The notes under the pieces: generated by a model
What the model was told of the DNA's origin: nothing
Seen by the model: the letters and a program-made list of their open reading frames with translations, nothing else
Database searches by the model: none
Source: SCUS01 sp966211675
GTDB taxonomy: Bacteria > Myxococcota_A > Polyangia > Polyangiales > Ga0077539
Reading direction: 5' to 3'
NCBI GenBank assembly: GCA_966211675.1
Contig: CBIHPK010000008.1
Coordinates: 30,461 to 94,460, forward strand
Length of the DNA stretch: 64,000 nucleotides
Program-made: the position numbers and the translations under genes
In this document: positions 39,628-48,176 of the stretch, one piece after another
How positions within the stretch are numbered: the stretch's first letter is position 1
How the letters are laid out: each line of letters begins with the position of its first letter

Positions 39628-41784
39628 GTGTCCGCTGCCGTTCTCACGATCCTCGGCGACGCCTCGGGCGTGAAGCGCGCGCTCGGCGAGACCGTGCTCG
39701 ACGCGCGGCGCGCGTCCGCCGCGATCCACGCGCAGTCCCGCGCCGACGCCTCGGTGCGCCGACAGGAACTCTCGAATGACGGCGCGATGGCGCGCGCGAA
39801 GCTGCGGGAGGAGGCCGCCGACCGTCGCGCCGCGGCCTCGGACCGCGCGCGGCAGGACCGGGCTGCGCAGGCCGTGCGCGAGCGCGGGATGCAGCGCGAG
39901 TCGGCCCTCGCCCGCCGGGCTGCCGCAGACGCTGCGGCGCTCGAGCGGGCCCGGACGGCCGTCGCAGGCCGCGAGTCCGTCGCGCGCCTCACCGTGGCCT
40001 CCCGCGAGGCGACGGCCCGGATGAACCTCGACGACCGGGCCGCGGCGCGCGCCGAGCGCGACGAGCGGAGAAGGACCACCGTCGCCGAGCGCGAGGAGCG
40101 ACGCCGCACCCGCGTCGCCGAGCAGGAGGCGCGCAAGCGCGCCCGCGCGCAGGGGCGCATCGACCGCGAGAACCGCGCCACGGGACGGGAGGCGGGCGGC
40201 GCCATCGCGCAGGTCGCCACGCAGGTCGTAACGGACGCACACGGGCAGATCCAGAACGCCCGCCAGGTCCTCGCCGATCGGGCCTCGGGCCTCAATACCG
40301 TGCTCGGCCAGCGCGGCACCTCGGTGGAGGAGAACGCGCTCGACAGTGCCGCGATCCAGCGGCGGCTCGCCGAGGTGCGCACCGGCGTCGCGCCGGAGGT
40401 CGCCCTCCAGGCGATCGCGGGCGCGCAGAGCTTCGCCAACGCCCTCGGCGGAAACACCCGCGCCGAGCGGGAGCGGGCGGTGCAGGCGACGCTCTCCGAC
40501 GTCGAGTTCGCCGGCGCCGTCGACCCGACGAACGTCTCGGGCATCGTGAACATGGGGGCCGTGCTGCGCCGCCGCGTGAGCGACGCCTCGCTCCGACAGC
40601 GCATCCTGCGCGGCGCCGTCGGCACCTCCTTCGAGGGCTCGGTCGAGGTCGACAACATGATCGGCGCGGGGCTGCCGGGACTCCTTCAGGCCATCTCGGC
40701 CGGCACGGCCAACGCGCAGAGCCCCGAGGAGCGCGACCGGCTCACGGCCGAGATCAGCCAGGACTTCTTCGCGCAGCTCCAGGCGCAGGCCGCAGGCGGC
40801 CGCACCGTGGGCGTCAGCGCCAACCGCACCAACACGGTGCGCACCGCGCTCTCCAACGAGCCGCGACAGAACCGCCTCGGCCTCGCGCTCGCCGAGCGGG
40901 CGCGCACGGGCACGGACGCGCAGCGCGCCGCCTTCGCCGAGGCCTTCACCAAGGACCGCGTGACCGGCGAGTACCGGATGAACACCGCCCTGCGCGACAC
41001 GCCTTCGAACGCGGCGCGCTTCTTCGGGACGATGTTCGACAACGACGAGGGCGCCCTTCGGAACTTCATGGGGGCCCACGGCGGGGGTGGCGCTCGCCAG
41101 CTCATGAACGCGCCCGACGTTTCGGCCCTGGGCTCGTACTTCGGCATGACCACCGGCAACGACGGCTCGCAGATCCGCGAGTACGACCACGTCGAGCAGC
41201 TGAAGCGCGCGAGTCTCACGCCCGAGCAGGAAGCGACGCTCACCCGGCAGCGCGCGGCCGAGGACCGCACGCGGCTCCTGCGCGAGCAGGAAACGCACCT
41301 CGCGGCCTCCCGTCCTGGCGGCGCCCTGACCCGCGCCTCGGACGCGGCCACGACCTTCGCCAACGAACACCCGTGGATCGCCGCGCTCGGCGCGAGCGTC
41401 GGGACCACGGCCCTCGGCGCTGGCGCCAAGGCCCTCGGCGGCAAGGTCGTCGGCGCGCTCGGAGCCGGGCCCGCAGCGCTCGCCCTCGGCAGCGCGGTCG
41501 GGGGCACCGCCCTCGCCGCCTACGGCAGCAGCATCCAGGCCTCGACCGGCCTCGGACCGGATGGCCGTCCGCTCTCCACGGGGGAGCGCGTCGGCAAGGG
41601 GCTCGCGGCCGCCGCGGGCCCCGCGCTCTTCCCGGTGGCGGCGCTCATCACCGCGGTCCAGGAGCTCACGACCGCGGCGCGCGAGTTCCGACGCTCCCCG
41701 ATGGTGGCCACCGTCTCGCCCCACGACGCGGCCTTCGCGGGCGCCGGCAACGGCAGCTCGCCGCGCATGCCCCCGACGCCATGA
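39628..41784 (+). CDS. Tail tape measure protein (Mu gp42-like)
   Basis: 718 residues from GTG 39628. The first 200 are an extremely Arg/Glu/Ala-rich coiled coil (RAQVRERGMQRESALARR-type repeats). A folded region follows (VLGQRGTSVEENALDSAAIQ, GVAPEVALQAIAGAQSFANA) with HK97-like tape-measure character, and then a hydrophobic Gly/Ala segment near 600-640 (LGASVGTTALGAGAKALGGK, AAGPALFPVAALITAV). It sets tail length and threads the tube. Position between chaperone and gpN supports the call. Confidence 0.82.
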   Translation: MSAAVLTILGDASGVKRALGETVLDARRASAAIHAQSRADASVRRQELSNDGAMARAKLREEAADRRAAASDRARQDRAAQAVRERGMQRESALARRAAADAAALERARTAVAGRESVARLTVASREATARMNLDDRAAARAERDERRRTTVAEREERRRTRVAEQEARKRARAQGRIDRENRATGREAGGAIAQVATQVVTDAHGQIQNARQVLADRASGLNTVLGQRGTSVEENALDSAAIQRRLAEVRTGVAPEVALQAIAGAQSFANALGGNTRAERERAVQATLSDVEFAGAVDPTNVSGIVNMGAVLRRRVSDASLRQRILRGAVGTSFEGSVEVDNMIGAGLPGLLQAISAGTANAQSPEERDRLTAEISQDFFAQLQAQAAGGRTVGVSANRTNTVRTALSNEPRQNRLGLALAERARTGTDAQRAAFAEAFTKDRVTGEYRMNTALRDTPSNAARFFGTMFDNDEGALRNFMGAHGGGGARQLMNAPDVSALGSYFGMTTGNDGSQIREYDHVEQLKRASLTPEQEATLTRQRAAEDRTRLLREQETHLAASRPGGALTRASDAATTFANEHPWIAALGASVGTTALGAGAKALGGKVVGALGAGPAALALGSAVGGTALAAYGSSIQASTGLGPDGRPLSTGERVGKGLAAAAGPALFPVAALITAVQELTTAAREFRRSPMVATVSPHDAAFAGAGNGSSPRMPPTP

Positions 41785-42674
41785 GCACCGACCTCCTCAC
41801 CCGCACGCTCCAGGCCGCCTCGGTCGACGGGATCCTCTTCCCGGTGACCGAGATGGACGTCGAGGGCGAGAATGCCTTCACCGAGTTCGAGCAGTTCGGC
41901 CGCGACGGCGCTGAACTCGTCGACGCGGGGCGCAAGGCCGAGCGGGGCACCTTCACCGCGGTGATGGTCAACGGCCTCACGGGCTGGCCCGACCTCTACC
42001 CGGGCCGCTTCCACGAGCTCTACCGGCGCCTGCGCCGCGGCGGCGACCTGCGCCTCGCGCACCCGCTGCTCGGCACCTTCACGGTGAAGGTGAAGGCCCG
42101 CAAGCCGCGCCTCGTCGCTGGCGTGCGCAACGGCGGGTACATCGACTTCGGGTGGGTCGAACAGCGGGCCTCGAGCGTCGGGATCGTCGCGCTCGACCTG
42201 CCCTCGACGGACGTCGTCGTCGACATGGAGTTCTCCGCCGCGGAGGCCGACGCGGCCCTCGGGGCCGCCAGGGTTCCGAGCGACCTCGCCCGGCTCGCCG
42301 CGGCGGTGCGGCGCGGCGTCGACGCGGCCCTCGCGCCGGTGGGCCAGGTGCTCGGCGCGATCGGCGCCATGGACCGGGCCATCACCACGGCGCTCTCGCT
42401 CCTCACGGCGCAGCCTCTAACCGCGGTGACGCGGCGGCTCGTGCACGCGGCCCGCGCCGCGGCCTACCGCGCCCGGGGCGCGCTCGCGCGGCTGAAGGCG
42501 CAGGTCTCCGACCCGCTCGGGGTCGGCCGCCGTGTCGTCGCCCCGCGCGCGATGACCTGCGCCGAGCTCTCGTCGTGGGTGTACGGCACGCCCTTCCGCG
42601 CCCGGGACCTCCGGGTGGTGAACGGCCTCGCCGCGGACACCGTGCCCGCCGGCACGACGGTGACGGTTCCATGA
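41781..42674 (+). CDS. DNA circularisation/baseplate protein, Mu gpN-like
   Basis: 297 residues, ATGA overlap. The N-terminal domain (DGILFPVTEMDVEGENAFTE, DGAELVDAGRKAERGTFTAV, LRLAHPLLGTFTVKVKARKP) matches DNA_circ_N, found in Mu gpN. The C-terminus has AMTCAELSSWVYGTPFRARD, the LysM-like end of gpN proteins. It forms part of the Mu baseplate wedge-hub. Confidence 0.8.
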   Translation: MSTDLLTRTLQAASVDGILFPVTEMDVEGENAFTEFEQFGRDGAELVDAGRKAERGTFTAVMVNGLTGWPDLYPGRFHELYRRLRRGGDLRLAHPLLGTFTVKVKARKPRLVAGVRNGGYIDFGWVEQRASSVGIVALDLPSTDVVVDMEFSAAEADAALGAARVPSDLARLAAAVRRGVDAALAPVGQVLGAIGAMDRAITTALSLLTAQPLTAVTRRLVHAARAAAYRARGALARLKAQVSDPLGVGRRVVAPRAMTCAELSSWVYGTPFRARDLRVVNGLAADTVPAGTTVTVP

Positions 42675-43945
42675 GCGCCCCCGAGCCGAGCGTGGTCGAG
42701 CTCTTCGTCGGGCCCGAGGCGATCGCCGTCGACGTCTGGGACCAGTACACCTACCGGCTCTCGATGCTCGAGGTGGGCGTCGCCTGGACCTTCAGCTTCC
42801 CCTACTCGGAGAGCGCTCGCGGCGCCTGGGCGGTGCTCCTCGACCCGGTGCGGGGCATCAAATGTGGCCACCGGATCACCCTCGCCGTCGACGGCGACGC
42901 GGTGCTCTCGGGCGTCGTCGAAACCGTCGCGGTAGGCGACGACGACCCGAGCCGGAACCCGCCCGTGCTGGTGATCAGCGGGCGCGACGACCTCGGCGCC
43001 GCCGTGAGCGGCGATGCGGACCCCACGCTGACCCTGCGCGGCCGGACGCTCGGCGACGCGGTGCAGGCGGTCTACCAGGGGGTCGGCATCGCCGCGGAGA
43101 TCGGGGCCTCGGTCGACCCCGGGGCCACCGTCGGCCGGCTCCACGCCCGCCGCGCCTCCTCATCCTCGACCCCGACGCCCGCTCCGTCGTCGCACCCGCA
43201 GCGGGCCCGACGCGCGCGCCGGGGCCTCGCGCACGCCCGCGCCTTGCGGAACGACGCCGTTCGGGCGTCGCACCCCCGCATCGGCGAGCGCGCGCAGCAG
43301 GTGGTGCAGCGGATGGTGCGCGCGCTCGGCTACCGGGTCTGGACGACGCCCGTCGAGGGCAGCGGGCACACCGGGGTGATCGTCGACCGGCCCCGGACCG
43401 GCGCCCCGGTGCTCTCGCTCCGGCGCGAGCTCGTGGACGGGCGGGTGACCGACCGCTCGAACGTCTGGGCGGGCAAGCGCACGACCAGCGTCGCGAACGT
43501 CCCCAGCGCCGTGACGGTGTTCTCGGACGCCCAGCGTGGCGACAGCGTCGCGCAGAAGATCGCGCGCGAGGTCACCAACGGCTTCCTCCTCACCGACGCG
43601 GCGGCGGCCGAGGTGGACTTCGAGGCCCTCACGCTCCCGCGCTACGTCCAGAGCCGCAACGCGAGCACCGAGGCGGGCGCACAGAACGAGGCCGCGCGCC
43701 TCTGCGCCGAGGCCAACGAGGGCTTCCGGCGGTACGAGTGCACCGTCCTCGGGCACCGCCTCGAGGGTCGACTGCTGCTGCCCAACCTCCTCGCGGACGT
43801 GCGGGATGACCTCGCCCGGGTCACGGGCACCTGGCTGGTCGTGAGCGTCGAAGGCTCCGGCTCACACGATGGCGCGCAGCGGACGAAGCTCTCCCTCGTG
43901 CCCGACGGGGCGCTGTCCGTGATCCCGGAGCCCGAGCCCACATGA
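42671..43945 (+). CDS. Baseplate hub protein, Mu gpP/gp44-like
   Basis: 424 residues, ATGA overlap. VVELFVGPEAIAVDVWDQYT at the start and a middle section LVISGRDDLGAAVSG are typical of gpP/late-control D-type hubs; VWTTPVEGSGHTGVIVDRPR and KLSLVPDGA close the family pattern. Residues 150-190 are an unusual Ser/Arg-rich stretch (RRASSSSTPTPAPSSHPQRA), perhaps an unstructured loop. It forms the central hub above the spike. Confidence 0.8.
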   Translation: MSAPEPSVVELFVGPEAIAVDVWDQYTYRLSMLEVGVAWTFSFPYSESARGAWAVLLDPVRGIKCGHRITLAVDGDAVLSGVVETVAVGDDDPSRNPPVLVISGRDDLGAAVSGDADPTLTLRGRTLGDAVQAVYQGVGIAAEIGASVDPGATVGRLHARRASSSSTPTPAPSSHPQRARRARRGLAHARALRNDAVRASHPRIGERAQQVVQRMVRALGYRVWTTPVEGSGHTGVIVDRPRTGAPVLSLRRELVDGRVTDRSNVWAGKRTTSVANVPSAVTVFSDAQRGDSVAQKIAREVTNGFLLTDAAAAEVDFEALTLPRYVQSRNASTEAGAQNEAARLCAEANEGFRRYECTVLGHRLEGRLLLPNLLADVRDDLARVTGTWLVVSVEGSGSHDGAQRTKLSLVPDGALSVIPEPEPT

Positions 43946-44526
43946 TCGCGATGGCCACGGTGCACCTTGCGTCCTGGGCGAGCCGCGTCCGCACGCTGCT
44001 CGTGCAGCTCCGTGGGCCCGGCGGACAGCCCGAGGACGCGGCCGAGGTCTGGCAGCCTCCAGGCCTTCGCACGCGCCCCGTCGTCCGTGCGACGACCGAG
44101 GCGATGGTGCTCGAGCTGCCCAACGGCGGCCGCCTCGCGTTCGTGGTCGACAAGGCCCGCGACGAGGGCGCCGTCGAGCCCGAGGCCGGAGAGACCCAGC
44201 TCCACGGCCTCTCGGCGCAGTCCGCGGTGGTGCGGATCCGCGCGAGCGGCGCTGTCGAGATCACCGCGGCTTCGGGGCAGGTGGTGACGCTTCAGGGCGG
44301 AGCGCAACCCTTCGTCCGCGGGACGGCCTACGCCGACGCCCTCGACGCGTTCCTCGACGCGCTCGACACCTTCACGGACGGCATCGCCCACGCCGCGCCC
44401 GCCGCGCCGAACGCCGCTCTCACGGTCGCCGCAGTGCTCGCGCTCCAGACTCCGCTCGCCACGGCCATCGCGGCGCTCAAGTCCGCCCGCGCGACCTACC
44501 TCTCGACGCGGATCGCGGGCGACTGA
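43942..44526 (+). CDS. Baseplate spike/assembly protein, Mu gp45-like
   Basis: 194 residues, ATGA overlap with gpP. An OB-like N-terminal part (EAMVLELPNGGRLAFVVDKA) leads to a GAVEITAASGQVVTLQGGAQ beta-helix strand and a helical C-terminus (LDAFLDALDTFTDGIAHAAP). Mu gp45 proteins form the membrane-piercing spike base. The tip His-rich metal motif of canonical spikes is not seen. Confidence 0.75.
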   Translation: MIAMATVHLASWASRVRTLLVQLRGPGGQPEDAAEVWQPPGLRTRPVVRATTEAMVLELPNGGRLAFVVDKARDEGAVEPEAGETQLHGLSAQSAVVRIRASGAVEITAASGQVVTLQGGAQPFVRGTAYADALDAFLDALDTFTDGIAHAAPAAPNAALTVAAVLALQTPLATAIAALKSARATYLSTRIAGD

Positions 44527-44528
44527 CC

Positions 44529-44888
44529 ATGGATACCCTCACCCCCGCGATCGACCCGGCCACCGGGGACCTCTCGCTCGATGACGGCTCGCTCGCATGG
44601 TCCGAGTCGGCGCCCATCGGCCTCGTCGTCTGGACGCTGCGCACGCCCCTCGGGACCTGCGCGGCGGACCCCTCTCTCGGCACCGACTGGCGCGCCGCGC
44701 GCACCGACACCGCCGACGCCCCGCAGGCGCTGGCCGCCGAGCTCGAGCGCGCGCTCCAGTGGATCGTCGCGGGCGGGTGGATCACCGACCTCGCCACGAG
44801 CGCCGAGCGCATGGCGCCCCGCGGCATCCGCTACACGATCGCGTTCCACGACGGGACGCGCCCCCGCACGATTCGAGGCACGACGTGA
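44529..44888 (+). CDS. Baseplate protein gp46-like (T4 gp25 family)
   Basis: 119 residues, 2 nt after gp45. GLVVWTLRTPLGTCAADPSL, AADLERALQWIVAGGWITDL-like helix and GIRYTIAFHDGTRPRTIRGT correspond to Mu gp46 with the gp25-type EPR region altered. It primes sheath assembly at the baseplate. Overlaps the next gene by 4 nt (GTGA). Confidence 0.75.
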   Translation: MDTLTPAIDPATGDLSLDDGSLAWSESAPIGLVVWTLRTPLGTCAADPSLGTDWRAARTDTADAPQALAAELERALQWIVAGGWITDLATSAERMAPRGIRYTIAFHDGTRPRTIRGTT

Positions 44889-46450
44889 CCGATCCCCGCG
44901 ACGCCGAGACGATCCGCGACAGCTTCCTGCTCACCCTGCGTGGCGAGCACGAAGCGATCGGCGAGCGCGTCGTGACGGCCCCCAGGACGCCGTACTACGT
45001 GCTCGCCACGGGCCTCGCGCTGGAGCTGGAGGGCGCGGAGTTCGAGGCCGACGCTGCGAGGAAGGAGGCCTTCCCCGACACCGCGAGCGAGGCTGGGGTG
45101 CTCAAGCACGCGGAGTTCTCCGGGATCACCCGCGTGGCCGCCGCGCGCGCCTCGATCCGCGCGAAGATCACCGGCACCCCGAGCACGTCGGGCGCGATCG
45201 CCAGCGGCAAGACCGTCACTGGCGAGACCGGCCTCGTCTACACCGTCGGCGAGTCCTCCTGGGCGCTCAACGGCGGGGGCAACGGCCACATCACGCTGAC
45301 CGCGCGCGACGCCGGGGCCAACGCCAACGTCTCGCTCGGCGACACCTTCACCTGGCAGAACGGCGCCCCCACGGGCCTCGACGCGACGCTGACCGCGGAC
45401 CCCGACACGGGCGACACCTCGCACATGCTGGTCGTCGGCGCCGACACCGAGACGATCGAGGAGCTGCGCGCCCGGTGCGAGGTGTTCCGCAAGGAACCAA
45501 AGCAGGGCGGCACGCGCGCCGAGTGGGTGCTCAACGCGCTCGCCGTCGAGGGCGTGGGCGCGGCGTTCATCTGGCCGCGCACCTGGTACTTCGGCAGCGT
45601 GTGGACCGTGAACACCCCGGGCACCCTGGTCCTACAGGTCCTCGGCGCGATGCCCGGGGCGGACACCTACGTGCAGAATGACGGCGCCGGGTCGATCGGC
45701 CTCGGGCTCGACCCGGCCTTCACCCGCAACCCCACGACGGCGCTCCTCAACCGCGTGCGAGGCTACATCGAAGGCACCAACGACGCCCAGGGCGTGGCGC
45801 TCCCGGAGGCCCTCCAGGCGCCGCTCCGCCCCGCCGGGATGGCCGCGGGCAACTACCTCGTGATCGCGCCGGTGGTCTCCGCCCCGGTCGATGTCACCGT
45901 GAGCATCGCGGTCGACCCGGCGATCGCGCCCTGGCCGTGGGGGGTCAACCCAGGTTCGCCGGCGTCGCGCACCATCACCGCGCGCACGTCCACGACGCTC
46001 ACCCTGAACAGCGTCTACGAGATCACCGACGGCTCGCGCCTCGCGGTGTACCTCGGGACCAGCGTCGTGCGCGGCGGGTGGTGGCTCGCGACGGTCCAGG
46101 GTGCACCTGTCGGCCTCGTGGTGACGCTCTCTGAGGCGCTTCCGGCGCTCCCGGCGGTGAGCGCGATCGTACGCCCCGACTGCGGACTCTGGGGCGACAT
46201 CCGGACGCTGGTGCTCGCGTACCTCGATGGCCTCGGGTCGGGCGACGAGGTCACCAGCGTCCCGTCGCAGCGCTTCCCTCGGCCGAATGACTCGGGGGCG
46301 GATCGATTCTTCAGCAGCCGCGTGACGGACCTTGTCCAGGATCTGGCCGGGGCCTCGGGGGTGACGGTGACGGTGCCGGCCGCGAGCTCGGTCGTGCCGA
46401 CCGTCGGCACGCGGCTGGTGCCGGGCATCGTGACGGTGCTGATCCAGTAG
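44885..46450 (+). CDS. Baseplate J-like protein, Mu gp47-like
   Basis: 521 residues from GTG 44885. The start (YVLATGLALELEGAEFEADA) and KHAEFSGITRVAAARASIRA, GETGLVYTVGESSWALNGGG, ETIEELRARCEVFRKEPKQG, WVLNALAVEGVGAAFIWPRT are baseplate_J landmarks. An extra beta domain (residues ~355-415, TARTSTTLTLNSVYEITDGS) interrupts the C-terminal region before CGLWGDIRTLVLAYLDGLGS. Core wedge component of the contractile baseplate. The stop lies 2 nt from the convergent lipoprotein gene. Confidence 0.85.
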   Translation: MTDPRDAETIRDSFLLTLRGEHEAIGERVVTAPRTPYYVLATGLALELEGAEFEADAARKEAFPDTASEAGVLKHAEFSGITRVAAARASIRAKITGTPSTSGAIASGKTVTGETGLVYTVGESSWALNGGGNGHITLTARDAGANANVSLGDTFTWQNGAPTGLDATLTADPDTGDTSHMLVVGADTETIEELRARCEVFRKEPKQGGTRAEWVLNALAVEGVGAAFIWPRTWYFGSVWTVNTPGTLVLQVLGAMPGADTYVQNDGAGSIGLGLDPAFTRNPTTALLNRVRGYIEGTNDAQGVALPEALQAPLRPAGMAAGNYLVIAPVVSAPVDVTVSIAVDPAIAPWPWGVNPGSPASRTITARTSTTLTLNSVYEITDGSRLAVYLGTSVVRGGWWLATVQGAPVGLVVTLSEALPALPAVSAIVRPDCGLWGDIRTLVLAYLDGLGSGDEVTSVPSQRFPRPNDSGADRFFSSRVTDLVQDLAGASGVTVTVPAASSVVPTVGTRLVPGIVTVLIQ

Positions 46451-46451
46451 G

Positions 46452-46904
46452 TCAGTTGCAGGTCGGGTTCGAGGTGTTGCCACACGAACCATTGGCCCGG
46501 CAGCACCAGATGGAGTTGAAGGCCCCGGGGATGCACCGCGCGCAGTCCGCGTGCGAGCTGCACGCGATGTCCGGCGCGCCCGGCACGGCGCAGTTGATCC
46601 GCACGTCGGCCGGCACATCGCTCCCCGCGTCGGCGACTGCAACGACATCCGTTCCAGCATCGGCAGTTGTGGCATCGACCGCATCCGCCGCAGGCGCGTC
46701 GGCGACTGCGATGACGTCTGCCCCGGTGTCCCGCGGGCCGAAGTCGGGCAGCGCCATGCGGTCATCACCGATGACGTCGACGGCGTCGGCCCAGGACCAT
46801 CCTGAGTCGGGCTGCTGGTCAATGTGCATCCCGGAGTCGACAGGTGGGACGGGGTCGGAGCTGCATGCGGTGAGGGCGAGGCAGAGGAGGAAGGTCGGTC
46901 GCAT
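46452..46904 (-). CDS. Inverted cargo lipoprotein, Cys-rich
   Basis: 150 residues from ATG 46904. A short lipoprotein signal (RPTFLLCLALTACSSDP, lipobox LTAC at Cys14) is followed by an Asp/Ala-rich linker with repeats (ADAVDATTADAGTDVVAVAD) and a compact Cys module (CAVPGAPDIACSSHADCARC ... WCCRANGSCGNTSNPTC). This is a myxobacterial-style surface lipoprotein, placed antisense between gp47 and gp48 with its own leaderless promoter (TAGACT at 46912-46917). It is probably expressed from the prophage and may alter the host surface or block superinfection. Confidence 0.7.
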   Translation of the reverse strand: MRPTFLLCLALTACSSDPVPPVDSGMHIDQQPDSGWSWADAVDVIGDDRMALPDFGPRDTGADVIAVADAPAADAVDATTADAGTDVVAVADAGSDVPADVRINCAVPGAPDIACSSHADCARCIPGAFNSIWCCRANGSCGNTSNPTCN

Positions 46905-46911
46905 GCGAGGG

Positions 46912-46917
46912 AGTCTA
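46912..46917 (-). promoter_or_regulatory. Leaderless promoter of cargo lipoprotein
   Basis: Minus strand TAGACT is followed by 7 nt and ATG. A TTGTGA 16 nt upstream is a possible -35. Independent of the late operon reading the other strand. Confidence 0.5.
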
Positions 46918-46927
46918 CGCCAGCCCG

Positions 46928-47461
46928 TCACAAGGCCGGTGTGATGACCATGTTCTCCATGCTCGACGATAGGACCCTGTCGCACCGTCTGAGGTTGTGG
47001 ATCGCAGACTCAGGAATCAGCCGCGAGGCCGTCCCTGCTACCTGCACGACCTGGCAGGCTTCGGCCGTCACCCGAGTCCCATTCTCGCAGAGCGCGACGA
47101 TCTGCCAGCAGACGTTGAGCGGAATACTGCCCTGAACGTGATGGACGGAGCACTGGTAGCCGCTCAACCCAGGGAGACAGTTCACCTCGGCGCGAGGCTC
47201 GACCAGAGGAACAACAGGCGCCGCGATTGGCTGCATGGCGAGCGGCATCGGAGCGACAGCGGATGTTGTGGACGCGGCCGCCGGCGCGGGACGGCCGCTC
47301 GTGAGAATCGCAGCGCCGATCACCCCTCCGGCAACGACGATCGCGGCGACCACGACGGCTGTGATGTTCAGCCCCGCTGGAGCGGGTGGCTGCGGCGGGG
47401 GGTAGCCCTGCGTCGGCTGGTTTTCGGGCGTTCCGTATCCCTGGGGCGGCGGATAGCTCAT
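46928..47461 (-). CDS. Inverted cargo membrane-anchored protein
   Basis: 177 residues from ATG 47461. A Pro/Gln/Tyr-rich N-terminal tail (SYPPPQGYGTPENQPTQGYP) precedes one membrane helix (ITAVVVAAIVVAGGVIGAAI) and an extracytoplasmic domain with five cysteines (CLPGLSGYQC, CWQIVALCENGTRVTAEAC). The design resembles host envelope proteins, not phage structural ones. TAGCGT lies 7 nt upstream, again leaderless. Likely a lysogenic-conversion gene partnered with 46452-46904. Confidence 0.65.
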   Translation of the reverse strand: MSYPPPQGYGTPENQPTQGYPPPQPPAPAGLNITAVVVAAIVVAGGVIGAAILTSGRPAPAAASTTSAVAPMPLAMQPIAAPVVPLVEPRAEVNCLPGLSGYQCSVHHVQGSIPLNVCWQIVALCENGTRVTAEACQVVQVAGTASRLIPESAIHNLRRCDRVLSSSMENMVITPAL

Positions 47462-47468
47462 CCGGCCG

Positions 47469-47474
47469 ACGCTA
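47469..47474 (-). promoter_or_regulatory. Leaderless promoter of cargo membrane protein
   Basis: Minus strand TAGCGT, 7 nt, then ATG 47461. The same box (TAGCGT) precedes the host gene starting at 61904. Confidence 0.5.
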
Positions 47475-47516
47475 CCCGCCTCTTCTCCTGACCGACAGTC
47501 CCCGAGGCGCCCACCC

Positions 47517-48131
47517 ATGAACATCCTCTCCACCGCCCCCACGCGCTCCGGCGCCGCAGGAGACGTCGCGCGCCGCCTCGCCTACTGGATGGGCCCGGCC
47601 GTCCGCGCGGCCGACGACTCGCTCGGTGCGGCGCTCTACCTCTCCCTCGGGACCACGATCGCGACGACGCGGGCGTACGCCTCGCGCTCGCTCGCCGAGG
47701 TCTTCGGGCACCTGGCGATCGACGAGCTCGCGCATTGGGAGCGGTCGATCGGGATGCTCTCCGGGGAGGGTGCCGCGACCGCGACCCGGCAGTCCGCGGT
47801 GCGCGCCCGGTGGATCGCCCTGCACGCGGGCCCCTCACTCCCGGCCATCACCCGCGCGCTGCGCGCCCTCACCCCCAGCGTGACGATCGTGGAGATCCTC
47901 GCCTCGGAGGTCGCCACGACCGACCCGCTGGGGGTCTACCGCCTCGCGGTGCTGCTGCCCGAGGCGCAGGAGGCCGACGCGCAGCTGCGCGCCCGAATCG
48001 ACGCCACGCTTGCGCCCCAGGCGCAGGCGCAGGTGGCCTGGGCGATCGGCCGCGGCGCCGGCCCGGACATCGACCCGTTCCTCTGCGACCGCACCGACAG
48101 CGAGTGCGACGTTGACCTCCTCGCCTCGTAG
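47517..48131 (+). CDS. Baseplate wedge/tail protein, Mu gp48-like (DUF2313)
   Basis: 204 residues. Its DUF2313 character is seen in EVFGHLAIDELAHWERSIGM, PSLPAITRALRALTPSVTIV and the late PDIDPFLCDRTDSECDVDLL. Mu gp48 lies next to gp47 and links the wedge to fibres; here the two are split by the inverted cargo pair. It must be read by the late operon passing through the antisense genes or by its own promoter. Confidence 0.65.
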   Translation: MNILSTAPTRSGAAGDVARRLAYWMGPAVRAADDSLGAALYLSLGTTIATTRAYASRSLAEVFGHLAIDELAHWERSIGMLSGEGAATATRQSAVRARWIALHAGPSLPAITRALRALTPSVTIVEILASEVATTDPLGVYRLAVLLPEAQEADAQLRARIDATLAPQAQAQVAWAIGRGAGPDIDPFLCDRTDSECDVDLLAS

Positions 48132-48176
48132 CCCCGCCTTCTCCCGCCTCGCCCCACCTCAGCCCCCGGAGCCCTG

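Noticed and set aside
38473..41724. 1083-codon minus-strand open frame
   Set aside because: Lies antisense to the chaperone and tape-measure genes, which have family features and proper overlaps; the translation is low-complexity Arg/Gly/Ala.
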